A stretch of 8,471 nt of DNA. Source: Ramlibacter sp. (GTDB lineage: Bacteria; Pseudomonadota; Gammaproteobacteria; Burkholderiales; Burkholderiaceae_C). Where the stretch lies: contig JAJNBO010000078.1 of NCBI GenBank assembly GCA_021156245.1, positions 1 through 8,471 on the forward strand. The letters are read 5' to 3'. Under the pieces are notes generated by a model. It made no database searches and was not told where the DNA came from. It saw nothing but the letters and a program-made list of their open reading frames with translations. Shown piece by piece: positions 1 through 6,400 of the stretch (within the stretch, counting starts at the first letter, position 1; every line of letters begins with the position of its first letter). A program made the translations under genes and the position numbers.

Positions 1-1394
1 ATGATGCGGCGCAGCTCGCGCTCCTTCTTGCGCACGTCGTCGACCTGGCCGCGCACCATGTCGCACAGCTTCTCGATGGTCTTGGCCGTGAAGCGGATGG
101 TCATCAGCTCCTCGGACAGCGCCTTCTGCGCCTTGTGGTACGCCGGAGTGCCCCAGCCTTCCTTGTCGTAGACCTTGTGCACCTTCTCGAACAGGCTGGC
201 GATGCGGTCGAAGCGCTCGAGCGCCTGCGCCTTCAGCTCTTCGAGCTTCTTGGTCAGCGCCTTGCTGCCGCCGGAGCCGTCGTCGTCATCGTCGGCGTCG
301 AACTCGTCGAAGTCCTCTTCCGCCACGTAGTCGTCGGCTTCGTTCGGGTTCGAGAAGCCGTCCACCACGGTGGAGATGACGATCTTGCCTTCGCGGATCT
401 CCGCGGCCAGCCGCAGGATCTCGGCGATGGTGGCGGGGGAGGCGGAGATCGCCTCCATCATGGCCATCAGGCCGCCCTCGATGCGCTTGGCGATCTCGAT
501 CTCGCCTTCGCGCGTGAGCAGCTCCACGGTGCCCATCTCGCGCATGTACATGCGCACGGGGTCGGTGGTGCGGCCGAACTCGCTGTCCACGGTGGACAGC
601 GCGGCTTCGGCTTCCTCTTCCGCTTCCTCGACCGTCGCCGTGGTCGGCGTGGTGTTGTTCAGCAGGAGCATCTCGGCGTCGGGCGTCTGCTCGTACACCG
701 CGACACCGAGGTCGTTGAGCATCGCCACCACGACTTCGAGCGTCTCGGCGTCCACCAGCTTCTCGGGCAGGTGGTCGGTGATTTCCGAGTGCGTGAGGTA
801 GCCGCGGGTCTTGCCGAGCGTGATCAGCGTCTTCAGGCGCTGGCGGCGCTTGGCCATTTCTTCCTCGGACAGGACGGTCTCGTCCAGGCCGAATTCCTTC
901 ATCAAGGCGCGTTCCTTCGCCTTGCTGATCTTCATGCGCAGCGGCTTGGCCTTTTCGGCGACCGCTTCGACGACCACCGGTTCGCTGTCCGCGAATTCGG
1001 CTTCGATGTCGCCCAGGTCCTCTTCACCCTCGGCCAGCGCCGGCTTGCCGGCGGCCTCCTTGGGCTTGCGGCCGCGCTTGGCGCCGGCCTTCGCGGGCGC
1101 CTCGACTTCGGTGGTCGCCTTCGGCGGTCGGCCCGGTTTCTTCTTCGCCGGTTCTTCGGCGACGGCCGCGGACTTGGCGGTCTTCCTGGTTTCTTCCTTG
1201 GCGGCGGGCTTGGCGGGCGACTTCGTGGGCACGGGCTTGGTTACTTTCGTGGCTGCGGCGGTTTTGGATGCAGGCTTGTCGTTCTTCACGACCTTCAACT
1301 GGGCTTTGGCGTTCTTCGCGGCCGGGGCTGACGGTTTGACTGCCTTTCGCGGCGTCGGTTTCGCGGCGGCGGACAGCTTTTTCTGTGCGGGCAT
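1..1394 (-). CDS. rpoD: RNA polymerase principal sigma factor RpoD (sigma-70), N-terminal part, cut by the window's left edge
   Basis: This is the primary sigma factor, which directs core RNA polymerase to housekeeping promoters. The first 464 codons are visible; regions 2 to 4, which recognise -10 and -35, lie outside the window. Residues 1-120 are a Lys/Ala/Pro-rich extension with AT-hook-like patches (KKKPGRPPK near 84, KRGRKPK near 106). Region 1.1 follows at about 181-240 (LKTLITLGKTRGYLTHSEI, close to the E. coli form). Region 1.2 is at about 278-306 (DPVRMYMREMGTVELLTREGE). The non-conserved region follows, with an acidic run at about 353-372 (DDYVAEEDFDEFDADDDDD) and sequence resembling the sigma-70 non-conserved domain up to the edge. 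The ATG at 1392-1394 has a modest GAGG five bases upstream. The gene lies 250 bases after dnaG on the same strand, the classic dnaG-rpoD order. Family identity is very secure; the length of the extension is typical of Burkholderiales. Confidence 0.97.
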   Translation of the reverse strand, partial: MPAQKKLSAAAKPTPRKAVKPSAPAAKNAKAQLKVVKNDKPASKTAAATKVTKPVPTKSPAKPAAKEETRKTAKSAAVAEEPAKKKPGRPPKATTEVEAPAKAGAKRGRKPKEAAGKPALAEGEEDLGDIEAEFADSEPVVVEAVAEKAKPLRMKISKAKERALMKEFGLDETVLSEEEMAKRRQRLKTLITLGKTRGYLTHSEITDHLPEKLVDAETLEVVVAMLNDLGVAVYEQTPDAEMLLLNNTTPTTATVEEAEEEAEAALSTVDSEFGRTTDPVRMYMREMGTVELLTREGEIEIAKRIEGGLMAMMEAISASPATIAEILRLAAEIREGKIVISTVVDGFSNPNEADDYVAEEDFDEFDADDDDDGSGGSKALTKKLEELKAQALERFDRIASLFEKVHKVYDKEGWGTPAYHKAQKALSEELMTIRFTAKTIEKLCDMVRGQVDDVRKKERELRRI

Positions 1395-1644
1395 AGGACC
1401 TCGGGCAAAGAGCGGAAACACAATAGCGCCACGAACCCGGCGCGGGTGGTGAAGGAGGCCGACAGCGGCCTTCAGGGGCAAGATGGGTGGGCGAACATTT
1501 GGGGTGCAGCCCTTGCGGAAAGTTTGGCCTGTGCCCTGTGCTTGGGGCGCCGCGCGGTGCGCGCGGATGACCGGTCCGGAGGTGCTGCTGTCGCTCTTGC
1601 CGCCAGCAAACCCTACATTATATCGACCTTGCCGGATTTCAAGC
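1395..1644 (-). promoter_or_regulatory. dnaG-rpoD intergenic region, probable rpoD 5' leader
   Basis: These 250 bases hold no supported gene. Read on the minus strand, a promoter-like element sits at the dnaG end (separate entry), which would give rpoD an untranslated leader of about 215 bases. Two strong stems are visible. At 1456-1471, AGGCCG pairs perfectly with CGGCCT around a four-base loop. At 1550-1566, CCGCGC pairs with GCGCGG around a five-base loop. Neither stem is followed by a T-run, so neither looks like an intrinsic terminator, and dnaG transcripts could read through into rpoD. I recognise no known riboswitch or ribosomal-protein leader. Whether the stems regulate anything is unknown. 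Confidence 0.5.
1617..1642 (-). promoter_or_regulatory. Candidate sigma-70 promoter for rpoD, beginning at the end of dnaG
   Basis: On the minus strand a perfect -10 hexamer TATAAT occupies 1617-1622, in a locally AT-rich patch within otherwise GC-rich sequence. A TTGAAA (5 of 6 to the -35 consensus) lies at 1637-1642. The spacer is only 14 bases, shorter than the optimal 17, so the -35 contact may be weak or offset. It sits just after the dnaG stop codon (1645-1647) and would let rpoD be transcribed independently of dnaG, as known for internal rpoD promoters in other proteobacteria. The start point is inferred at about 1608-1611. Confidence 0.55.
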
Positions 1645-3441
1645 CTAGGTGCCGGGTTTTTGCGCTCCGAGCAACGCCTTGTAGCGCTCGAAAGCCTCCG
1701 GATCCGACGGCGCCGCCGCCGCCAGCCGCTGCATCTCCTCGCTGCGGCGGCGCTGTTTTTCCTTGGCGAGGATGTCCGTCAGCTCGGCCGGGTCCGCCTC
1801 GATCTCGGGCGGCACCTTGGCCATCTCGGCAATGGCGAACTGCTCGTGCGCATGTCCCTGCAAAGCCGCGCGCAGCGCCTCCCACGGTTGCGGGCCATGG
1901 TCATGGTGCTGGCTGTCGAGCCAGGCGAACAGCGGGCCGTAGGGCGCCGGCATCTCGACCAGCAGGTGATGCTCGTCATGGCTCAGCCGTTCCCAGGCCT
2001 GCGGCTCGGAAAACAGGATCTGCAGCGCCCGCGTGCCGCGGTTCATCGGCTGGCTGCGCACGGAGCGTCGGACCGGCGCCGGGTTGCCTTCCGGCCGCCG
2101 CCAGGCCCTGCGCTCGCCTTCCTCCCGCCGCTGCGACCCGGGCCGCTTGCCCTCCCAGAGTTCGCCGAGCTCGCGGGCTTCGAGCTGCACCAGGTCGGCG
2201 ATCTCGGCCAGCAGCTGCCGTTTCAGCGCCCCTTCGGGCAGCTGCGACCAGAGTGGCTTCGCGTTGGCGGCCAGGTGGGCGCGCCCTTCGGCGGTGTTCA
2301 GGTCGCAGCCCTCGCGCGAGGCCTCGATCAGGAAGCGTGACAGCGGCATGGCGTCGCTGATGTAGCGGGCGAAGGCGTCCTGGCCGTATTCGCGGATGTA
2401 GCTGTCCGGGTCGTGCTCCGGCGGCAGGAACAGGAACTTGACCGTGCGCACGTCGGTGGCATAGGGCAGGGCGCCGTCGAGGGCCTTGCGCGCCGCGCGG
2501 CGGCCGGCGGCGTCGCCGTCGAAGCTGAAGACGACGCTGTCGGTGAAGCGGAACAGCTTCTGCACGTGGTCCGGCGTGCAGGCGGTGCCCAGCGTCGCGA
2601 CCGCGTTGGGGAAGCCCCGTTGCGCCAGGGCGACCACGTCCATGTAGCCCTCGGTCACCAGCACGAAGCCATGCTCGCGCAAGGCATTGCGGGCTTCCCA
2701 CAGGCCGTAGAGCTCCCGGCCCTTGCTGAAGATCGGCGTCTCGGGCGAGTTCAGGTACTTCGGCTTCTCGTCGCCCAGCACCCGCCCGCCGAAGCCGATG
2801 CACTCGCCCTTGACGTTGCGGATGGGGAACATCACGCGGTCGCGGAAGCGGTCGTAGCGCTTGTCATCGTCTTCGTTGACGATCACCAGCCCGCTTTCGG
2901 CCAGCAGCGGGTCGTCGTAGTTGGGAAAGACGCTGGCCAGCGAGCGCCAGCCTTCGGGCGCGTAGCCCAGGCCGAACTGCTTCGCCACCTCGCCGGACAC
3001 GCCCCGGCGCTTGAAATACTCCACCGCCTTCGCTGAGTTCTTCAGGTTCTTGCGGTAGGCCGCGCCGGCTTTCTCCAGCACGTCGGTCAGCGTCGCCTGC
3101 TTCTGGCGCTGCTCGGCCTGACGGGCGCGCTCCGCCGGGGGGATGTCCTCCTCCGGGACCTGCATGCCGTACTGGCCGGCGAGGTCCTTCACCGCCTCGG
3201 GAAAGCTCATGCCCGCGTAGTCGATCAGGAAGCCGATGGCGTTGCCGTTCTTGCCGCAGCCGAAGCAGTGGAAGAACTGCTTGGAGGGGCTGACCGTGAA
3301 CGACGGCGACTTCTCCGAATGGAACGGGCACAGCCCCGAGAAGTTGGCCCCGGTCTTCTTCAACTGCACATAGCGGCCGACGATCTCCACCACGTCGGCG
3401 CGCGCGATCAGCTCGTTGATGAAGTTCTGCGGGATGGCCAC
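1645..3441 (-). CDS. dnaG: DNA primase DnaG
   Basis: DnaG synthesises the RNA primers for leading- and lagging-strand replication and binds the replicative helicase DnaB. The 598-residue protein has the full bacterial architecture. A CHC2 zinc-binding domain is at the N-terminus (C38, H41, C59, C62 in CPFHSEKSPSF...FFHCFGCG). The RNA polymerase core follows, with the TOPRIM motif EGYMD (E265), the pair DGD (D309, D311) and HDPDS (D345, D347), matching the E. coli acidic metal-binding residues in type and number. An Arg-rich linker spans about 430-460, and the C-terminal helicase-interaction domain follows at about 465-598. The start is GTG (3439-3441); a TAA only four codons upstream in frame excludes a longer form, and MAIPQNFINELIAR is the usual family start. 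The nearest Shine-Dalgarno-like GGAG (3455-3458) is 13 bases away, which is rather far. Upstream lies a divergent ligase gene rather than rpsU. Confidence 0.98.
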   Translation of the reverse strand: MAIPQNFINELIARADVVEIVGRYVQLKKTGANFSGLCPFHSEKSPSFTVSPSKQFFHCFGCGKNGNAIGFLIDYAGMSFPEAVKDLAGQYGMQVPEEDIPPAERARQAEQRQKQATLTDVLEKAGAAYRKNLKNSAKAVEYFKRRGVSGEVAKQFGLGYAPEGWRSLASVFPNYDDPLLAESGLVIVNEDDDKRYDRFRDRVMFPIRNVKGECIGFGGRVLGDEKPKYLNSPETPIFSKGRELYGLWEARNALREHGFVLVTEGYMDVVALAQRGFPNAVATLGTACTPDHVQKLFRFTDSVVFSFDGDAAGRRAARKALDGALPYATDVRTVKFLFLPPEHDPDSYIREYGQDAFARYISDAMPLSRFLIEASREGCDLNTAEGRAHLAANAKPLWSQLPEGALKRQLLAEIADLVQLEARELGELWEGKRPGSQRREEGERRAWRRPEGNPAPVRRSVRSQPMNRGTRALQILFSEPQAWERLSHDEHHLLVEMPAPYGPLFAWLDSQHHDHGPQPWEALRAALQGHAHEQFAIAEMAKVPPEIEADPAELTDILAKEKQRRRSEEMQRLAAAAPSDPEAFERYKALLGAQKPGT

Positions 3442-3517
3442 GGGGGTAGGTTAACTCCGATCGATGCAGGCGCCTGGATCGGGCTACCCTTCACCGGAAC
3501 GGAACCGGAGGAATTCA
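3442..3517. promoter_or_regulatory. Divergent spacer between dnaG and the acyl-CoA ligase gene, with a 20-base dyad
   Basis: This 76-base spacer must carry the 5' signals of both divergent genes unless their promoters lie inside the opposite coding regions. No good -35/-10 pair is visible on either strand. The core at 3467-3476, CAGGCGCCTG, is a perfect palindrome. Flanking bases extend it to 3462-3481 with one mismatched pair (G3466/G3477). An alternative pairing joins CCGATC (3457-3462) with GATCGG (3477-3482). The size and symmetry suit an operator for a dimeric repressor, or a hairpin in the ligase transcript. No specific regulator family is recognised. Confidence 0.4.
3507..3513 (+). promoter_or_regulatory. 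Ribosome binding site deciding the ligase start
   Basis: A strong GGAGGAA sits four bases before the ATG at 3518. It supports this start over the in-frame ATG 54 bases upstream at 3464, which lies inside the dyad and lacks such a site. The protein start MASIFDQDLPRN also looks like the family start. Confidence 0.8.
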
Positions 3518-5164
3518 ATGGCCAGCATTTTCGACCAGGACCTGCCGCGCAATGCGGCGAATTTCACGCCGATCTCGCCTTTGTCCTTCCTGGAGCGGGC
3601 CGCGGATGTCTACCCGGACAAGATGGCGGTAGTCCACGGGAGCCTGCGCCGCACCTGGTCGCAGACCTACGAGCGTTGCCGGCGGCTCGCCAGCGCGCTG
3701 CAGCGTGCCGGGCTGGGCAAGGGCGACACCGTGGCCGTGATGCTGCCCAACACGCCGCCCATGGTGGAGGCGCACTTCGGCGTGCCGATGGCGGGCGCGG
3801 TGCTGAATTCCCTGAATACGCGGCTCGATCCGGAAGCCGTGGCCTTCATGCTGGACCACGGCGAGGCCCGGGCCGTGATCGTCGACCCGGAGTTCGCGGG
3901 CACCATGCGCAGGGCGATTGCGCTGCGCAAGGAAACGAGGCCGCTGCTGGTCATCGACGTCGAGGACGCGCTGTTCACCGGAGAAACGCAGCGCATCGGC
4001 AGCATCACCTACGACGCCTTCCTGGCCGGCGGCGATCCGCAGTTCGCGTGGGAGCTGCCGGCGGACGAATGGGATGCGATCGCGCTGAACTACACCAGCG
4101 GCACCACCGGAAACCCGAAGGGCGTGGTCTACCACCACCGCGGCGCCGCGACCAACGCGATCTCCAACATCCTCGAATGGGACATGCCGAAGCACCCGGT
4201 CTACCTGTGGACCTTGCCGATGTTCCACTGCAACGGCTGGTGCTTCCCGTGGACCGTCGCGGCGCGCGCGGGCGTGAACGTCTGCCTGCGCAAGGTGGAG
4301 GCGCGCGCGATGGCGGATGCGATCCGCGGGCACGGCGTCACCCACTACTGCGGCGCGCCCATCGTGCACGGGATGCTGGTGAACGCGCCCGACGAACTGA
4401 AGCAGGGCCTGCCGGCCGGCGTGAAGGCGATGGTGGCGGGCGCGGCGCCGCCCGCGTCGCTGATCGAAGGCATGGAGAAGATGGGCTTCGACCTCACGCA
4501 CGTCTACGGCCTGACGGAGGTCTACGGGCCGGCCACCGCCTGCGCCAAGCACGAGGCCTGGGAAGAGCTCGACATCGGCGAACGCGCGCGCCTGAATGCG
4601 CGGCAAGGCGTGCGCTACCACCTGCAGCGCAGCGCCGAGGTGCTCGATCCGCAGACCATGAGGCCGGTGCCGCGGGATGGCGAGACGATGGGCGAGATCA
4701 TGTTCCGCGGAAACATCACGATGAAGGGCTACCTGAAGAACGCCAAGGCGACGCAGGAAGCGTTCGCCGGCGGCTGGTACCACACGGGCGACCTGGCGGT
4801 GCAGTACCCGGACGGCTACATCAAGATCAAGGACCGCAGCAAGGACATCATCATCTCGGGCGGCGAGAACATCTCGTCGATCGAGGTCGAGGACGTGCTC
4901 TACCGGCACCCCGAAGTGCTGGCGGCGGCGGTGGTGGCGAAGCCGGACGCGAAGTGGGGCGAGACGCCGTGCGCGTTCGTGGAGCTGAAGGCGGGCTCGA
5001 AGCTGACGGCCGAGGAAGTGGTGGCGCATTGCAAGAAGCACCTGGCCGGCTTCAAGGTGCCGCGCGCGGTGGTGTTCGGCGAATTGCCGAAGACGTCGAC
5101 GGGGAAGATCCAGAAGTTCGAGCTGCGGAAGAAGGCTGGGTCCGCGAGCGCCATCGACGTTTAA
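3518..5164 (+). CDS. AMP-forming acyl-CoA synthetase (fatty/carboxylic acid-CoA ligase, ANL superfamily)
   Basis: The enzyme activates a carboxylic acid with ATP to an acyl-adenylate and transfers it to coenzyme A; it is presumably cytosolic. The 548-residue length fits the family. The phosphate-binding loop YTSGTTGNPKG starts at residue 192. The adenylate motif YGLTE is at 330-334 and the ribose-binding aspartate lies in GWYHTGD (D425). The hinge DRSKD is at 439-443, followed by IISGGENISS, and the C-terminal catalytic lysine is K530 in TGKIQK. The stretch WTLPMFHCNGW (around residue 229) is typical of the medium-chain / DmdB (methylmercaptopropionate-CoA ligase)-like branch rather than acetyl-CoA synthetase. 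The natural acid cannot be read from sequence; medium-chain fatty, branched or aryl acids are all possible. The gene is alone in its orientation: dnaG diverges from it and the Bug gene converges on it. Family assignment is very secure, substrate open. Confidence 0.95.
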   Translation: MASIFDQDLPRNAANFTPISPLSFLERAADVYPDKMAVVHGSLRRTWSQTYERCRRLASALQRAGLGKGDTVAVMLPNTPPMVEAHFGVPMAGAVLNSLNTRLDPEAVAFMLDHGEARAVIVDPEFAGTMRRAIALRKETRPLLVIDVEDALFTGETQRIGSITYDAFLAGGDPQFAWELPADEWDAIALNYTSGTTGNPKGVVYHHRGAATNAISNILEWDMPKHPVYLWTLPMFHCNGWCFPWTVAARAGVNVCLRKVEARAMADAIRGHGVTHYCGAPIVHGMLVNAPDELKQGLPAGVKAMVAGAAPPASLIEGMEKMGFDLTHVYGLTEVYGPATACAKHEAWEELDIGERARLNARQGVRYHLQRSAEVLDPQTMRPVPRDGETMGEIMFRGNITMKGYLKNAKATQEAFAGGWYHTGDLAVQYPDGYIKIKDRSKDIIISGGENISSIEVEDVLYRHPEVLAAAVVAKPDAKWGETPCAFVELKAGSKLTAEEVVAHCKKHLAGFKVPRAVVFGELPKTSTGKIQKFELRKKAGSASAIDV

Positions 5165-5181
5165 GGCGGGTGCGGACAGCC

Positions 5182-5289
5182 CCGGACGCAAAGGACGCAA
5201 AAACTACGCAAAGTACGCAAAAGGACATCCAAACCATTCTTGGTTTTCTTTCGCGTCCTTTGCGTAACCTTCGCGTCCTTTGCGTCCGG
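5182..5289. repeat. Long interrupted palindrome built of CGCAAAG-type tandem units between convergent genes
   Basis: The left arm (5182-5223) holds four spaced copies of an ACGCAAA(A/G) unit, about 9 to 11 bases apart. The right arm (5248-5289) holds the complementary copies, alternating CGCGTCC and TTTGCGT. The outer 17 bases (5182-5198 against 5273-5289) are perfectly complementary. Over the full 42-base arms about 36 positions pair, around a 24-base centre containing TTGGTTTTCTTT. It fills most of the 141-base gap between the two stop codons. As RNA it would form a very stable hairpin on either strand, so it may act as a bidirectional transcription end or 3' RNA stabiliser. There is no U-tract after the stem on either strand, so it is not a canonical intrinsic terminator. 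Similar 'ACGCAAAGGACGCAAAG' intergenic elements are, to my recollection, scattered in many bacterial genomes. Confidence 0.85.
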
Positions 5290-5305
5290 AAGTCCTGCCC
5301 CGCTT

Positions 5306-6289
5306 TCAGGTCTTCATCGCGAGACCCAGCTTCTCCACCATCGCCTTTTCCTTGACGTACTGCTCGCGGATGAACTTCTCGTAGTCCGCCGTGCCCATGT
5401 AGATCACGGATTGGTCGTACTTCTCGAACATCGCCAGCACCGCCGGGTCTTCCAGCGCCTTGCGGAACGCATCGTGCAGCCGCCGCGTCACCACCGGGTC
5501 CATGCCCTTGGGCGCGCCGATGCCGAACGGCGACTCGGAGATCGTGTCGAAGCCCAGCTCGTTGAGTGTCGGCACGCTCGCCCACTTCTTGGTGCGCTTG
5601 GATCCATAGGTGGCCAGCAGGCGCGCCGTGCCGGCGTCGACGTGCCCGGACCAGCCGGTCGAATCGCTGTGTGCCATCGTGTGTCCGCCCAGCATGGCCT
5701 GCATGCCGTCGGCGAAGCCCTTGAAGGGCACGTGCTGCAGCTGGATGCCCGCCTTGTCCGCGAACTCCTCCACCGCCAGATGCGGCGTGGTGCCCTGGCC
5801 GGGGGAGCCGTAGGTGAACTTGCCCGGGTTGGCCTTGGCGAAGTCCACCAGGTCCTTGACGGACTTGATCGGCGAATCCGCCTTGACCACCATGCCGAAG
5901 GTGTAGCCGGTCATGTTGAGGATGTAGGTGAAGTCTTTGAGCGGGTCGAACTGCATCTTTTGCATGTGCGGCAGGCGCGCCACGCCGATGGTCAGCTGCG
6001 ACAGCGTGTAGCCGTCCGGCTTGGCGCCCACCAGTTCGTTGGGCCCGAGCATCCCGCTGGCGCCCGCCTTGTTCTCCACGATCATCTGGCCGCCGAGCGC
6101 CTTGCCCGCGCTCTCCGCGATGGCGCGCATGACCGCGTCCGTCGCGCCGCCGGCGGGCCAGGGGCAGATCAGGCGGATCGGCCGCGAGGGGAAGGCCTGG
6201 GCATGCGACAGCGCGGGCAGGGCTATGCCGGCGGCGGCAGCCACGGCGGCCTGGACCAGTTGGCGGCGCGAGCGATCGGGACGATGCAT
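5306..6289 (-). CDS. Bug-family tripartite tricarboxylate transporter substrate-binding protein (TctC-like)
   Basis: This is a periplasmic binding protein of the Bug/TctC family, which captures small solutes, often carboxylates, sometimes for a TctAB-type permease. The 327 residues fit the family. The N-terminus is a signal peptide: basic start with RSRRQLVQ at 6-13, Ala-rich core at 14-29, and a likely cut after SHA (30) or AQA (32). The SRRQLV stretch resembles a Tat signal. Family motifs follow: PWPAGGATD at 43-51, NKAGASG at 73-79, GSPGQGTTPHL at 161-171 and VPFKG at 187-191. The ATG at 6287-6289 has AAGGAGA (6296-6302) six bases upstream. No tctA or tctB lies next to it, so it is an orphan Bug gene, which is common in Burkholderiales. 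It converges on the acyl-CoA ligase gene and diverges from the YihY-family gene. The ligand is unknown. Confidence 0.95.
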   Translation of the reverse strand: MHRPDRSRRQLVQAAVAAAAGIALPALSHAQAFPSRPIRLICPWPAGGATDAVMRAIAESAGKALGGQMIVENKAGASGMLGPNELVGAKPDGYTLSQLTIGVARLPHMQKMQFDPLKDFTYILNMTGYTFGMVVKADSPIKSVKDLVDFAKANPGKFTYGSPGQGTTPHLAVEEFADKAGIQLQHVPFKGFADGMQAMLGGHTMAHSDSTGWSGHVDAGTARLLATYGSKRTKKWASVPTLNELGFDTISESPFGIGAPKGMDPVVTRRLHDAFRKALEDPAVLAMFEKYDQSVIYMGTADYEKFIREQYVKEKAMVEKLGLAMKT

Positions 6290-6400
6290 GGCGTGTCTCC
6301 TTGAAGGAGGCCCAATCTAGCCCGGCCGGGCCGCTGGCCCATCAGGGTAAGCCTGTAACGGTGCGTCCCCGGCGCGACTCGGCGGCGGCATACTGGCTGC
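6290..6400. promoter_or_regulatory. Divergent spacer between the Bug gene and the yihY-like gene, with GC palindromes
   Basis: This 111-base spacer carries the start signals of two divergent genes. CTCCTTGAAGGAG at 6297-6309 is symmetric and overlaps the Bug ribosome binding site. CCCGGCCGGG at 6321-6330 is a perfect ten-base palindrome. GGGCC at 6328-6332 can pair with GGCCC at 6336-6340, overlapping it. A short dyad CAGG/CCTG lies at 6343-6355. I see no convincing -10/-35 pair, and no good Shine-Dalgarno before the ATG at 6401. Confidence 0.4.

Noticed and set aside
135..1331. A 398-codon plus-strand frame opposite rpoD
   Set aside because: It is antisense to clearly conserved RpoD sequence; its Gly/Leu/Arg-rich product comes from the complement of Lys/Ala/Glu codons.
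1395..1644. A tRNA gene or known riboswitch in the dnaG-rpoD gap
   Set aside because: No cloverleaf, T-loop sequence or recognisable aptamer core was seen on either strand; only two simple stems.
1613..1885. A 90-codon minus-strand frame at the end of dnaG reaching into the intergenic region
   Set aside because: It overlaps dnaG in another frame, has no ribosome binding site, and looks like a composition artefact.
3515..5200. A 561-codon open frame antisense to the acyl-CoA ligase gene
   Set aside because: It mirrors the ligase gene almost end to end. The product is His/Arg-rich with no recognisable domain, and the sense frame has all ligase motifs.
5182..5289. The periodic element as a CRISPR array or a canonical intrinsic terminator
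   Set aside because: Units are only about 9 to 11 bases with no spacers of CRISPR size, and the stem has no following U-tract on either strand.
3268..5355. A 695-codon open frame on the plus strand
   Set aside because: It runs across the dnaG start on the opposite strand and out of frame through the whole ligase gene. Its product is low-complexity Arg/Gly/Ala-rich with no family motif, as expected for high-GC shadow frames.
3518..6289. A functional unit joining the acyl-CoA ligase with the Bug binding protein (uptake plus activation of one acid)
   Set aside because: The genes are convergent with a strong palindrome between them and no shared regulatory site; neighbourhood alone does not support a pathway.
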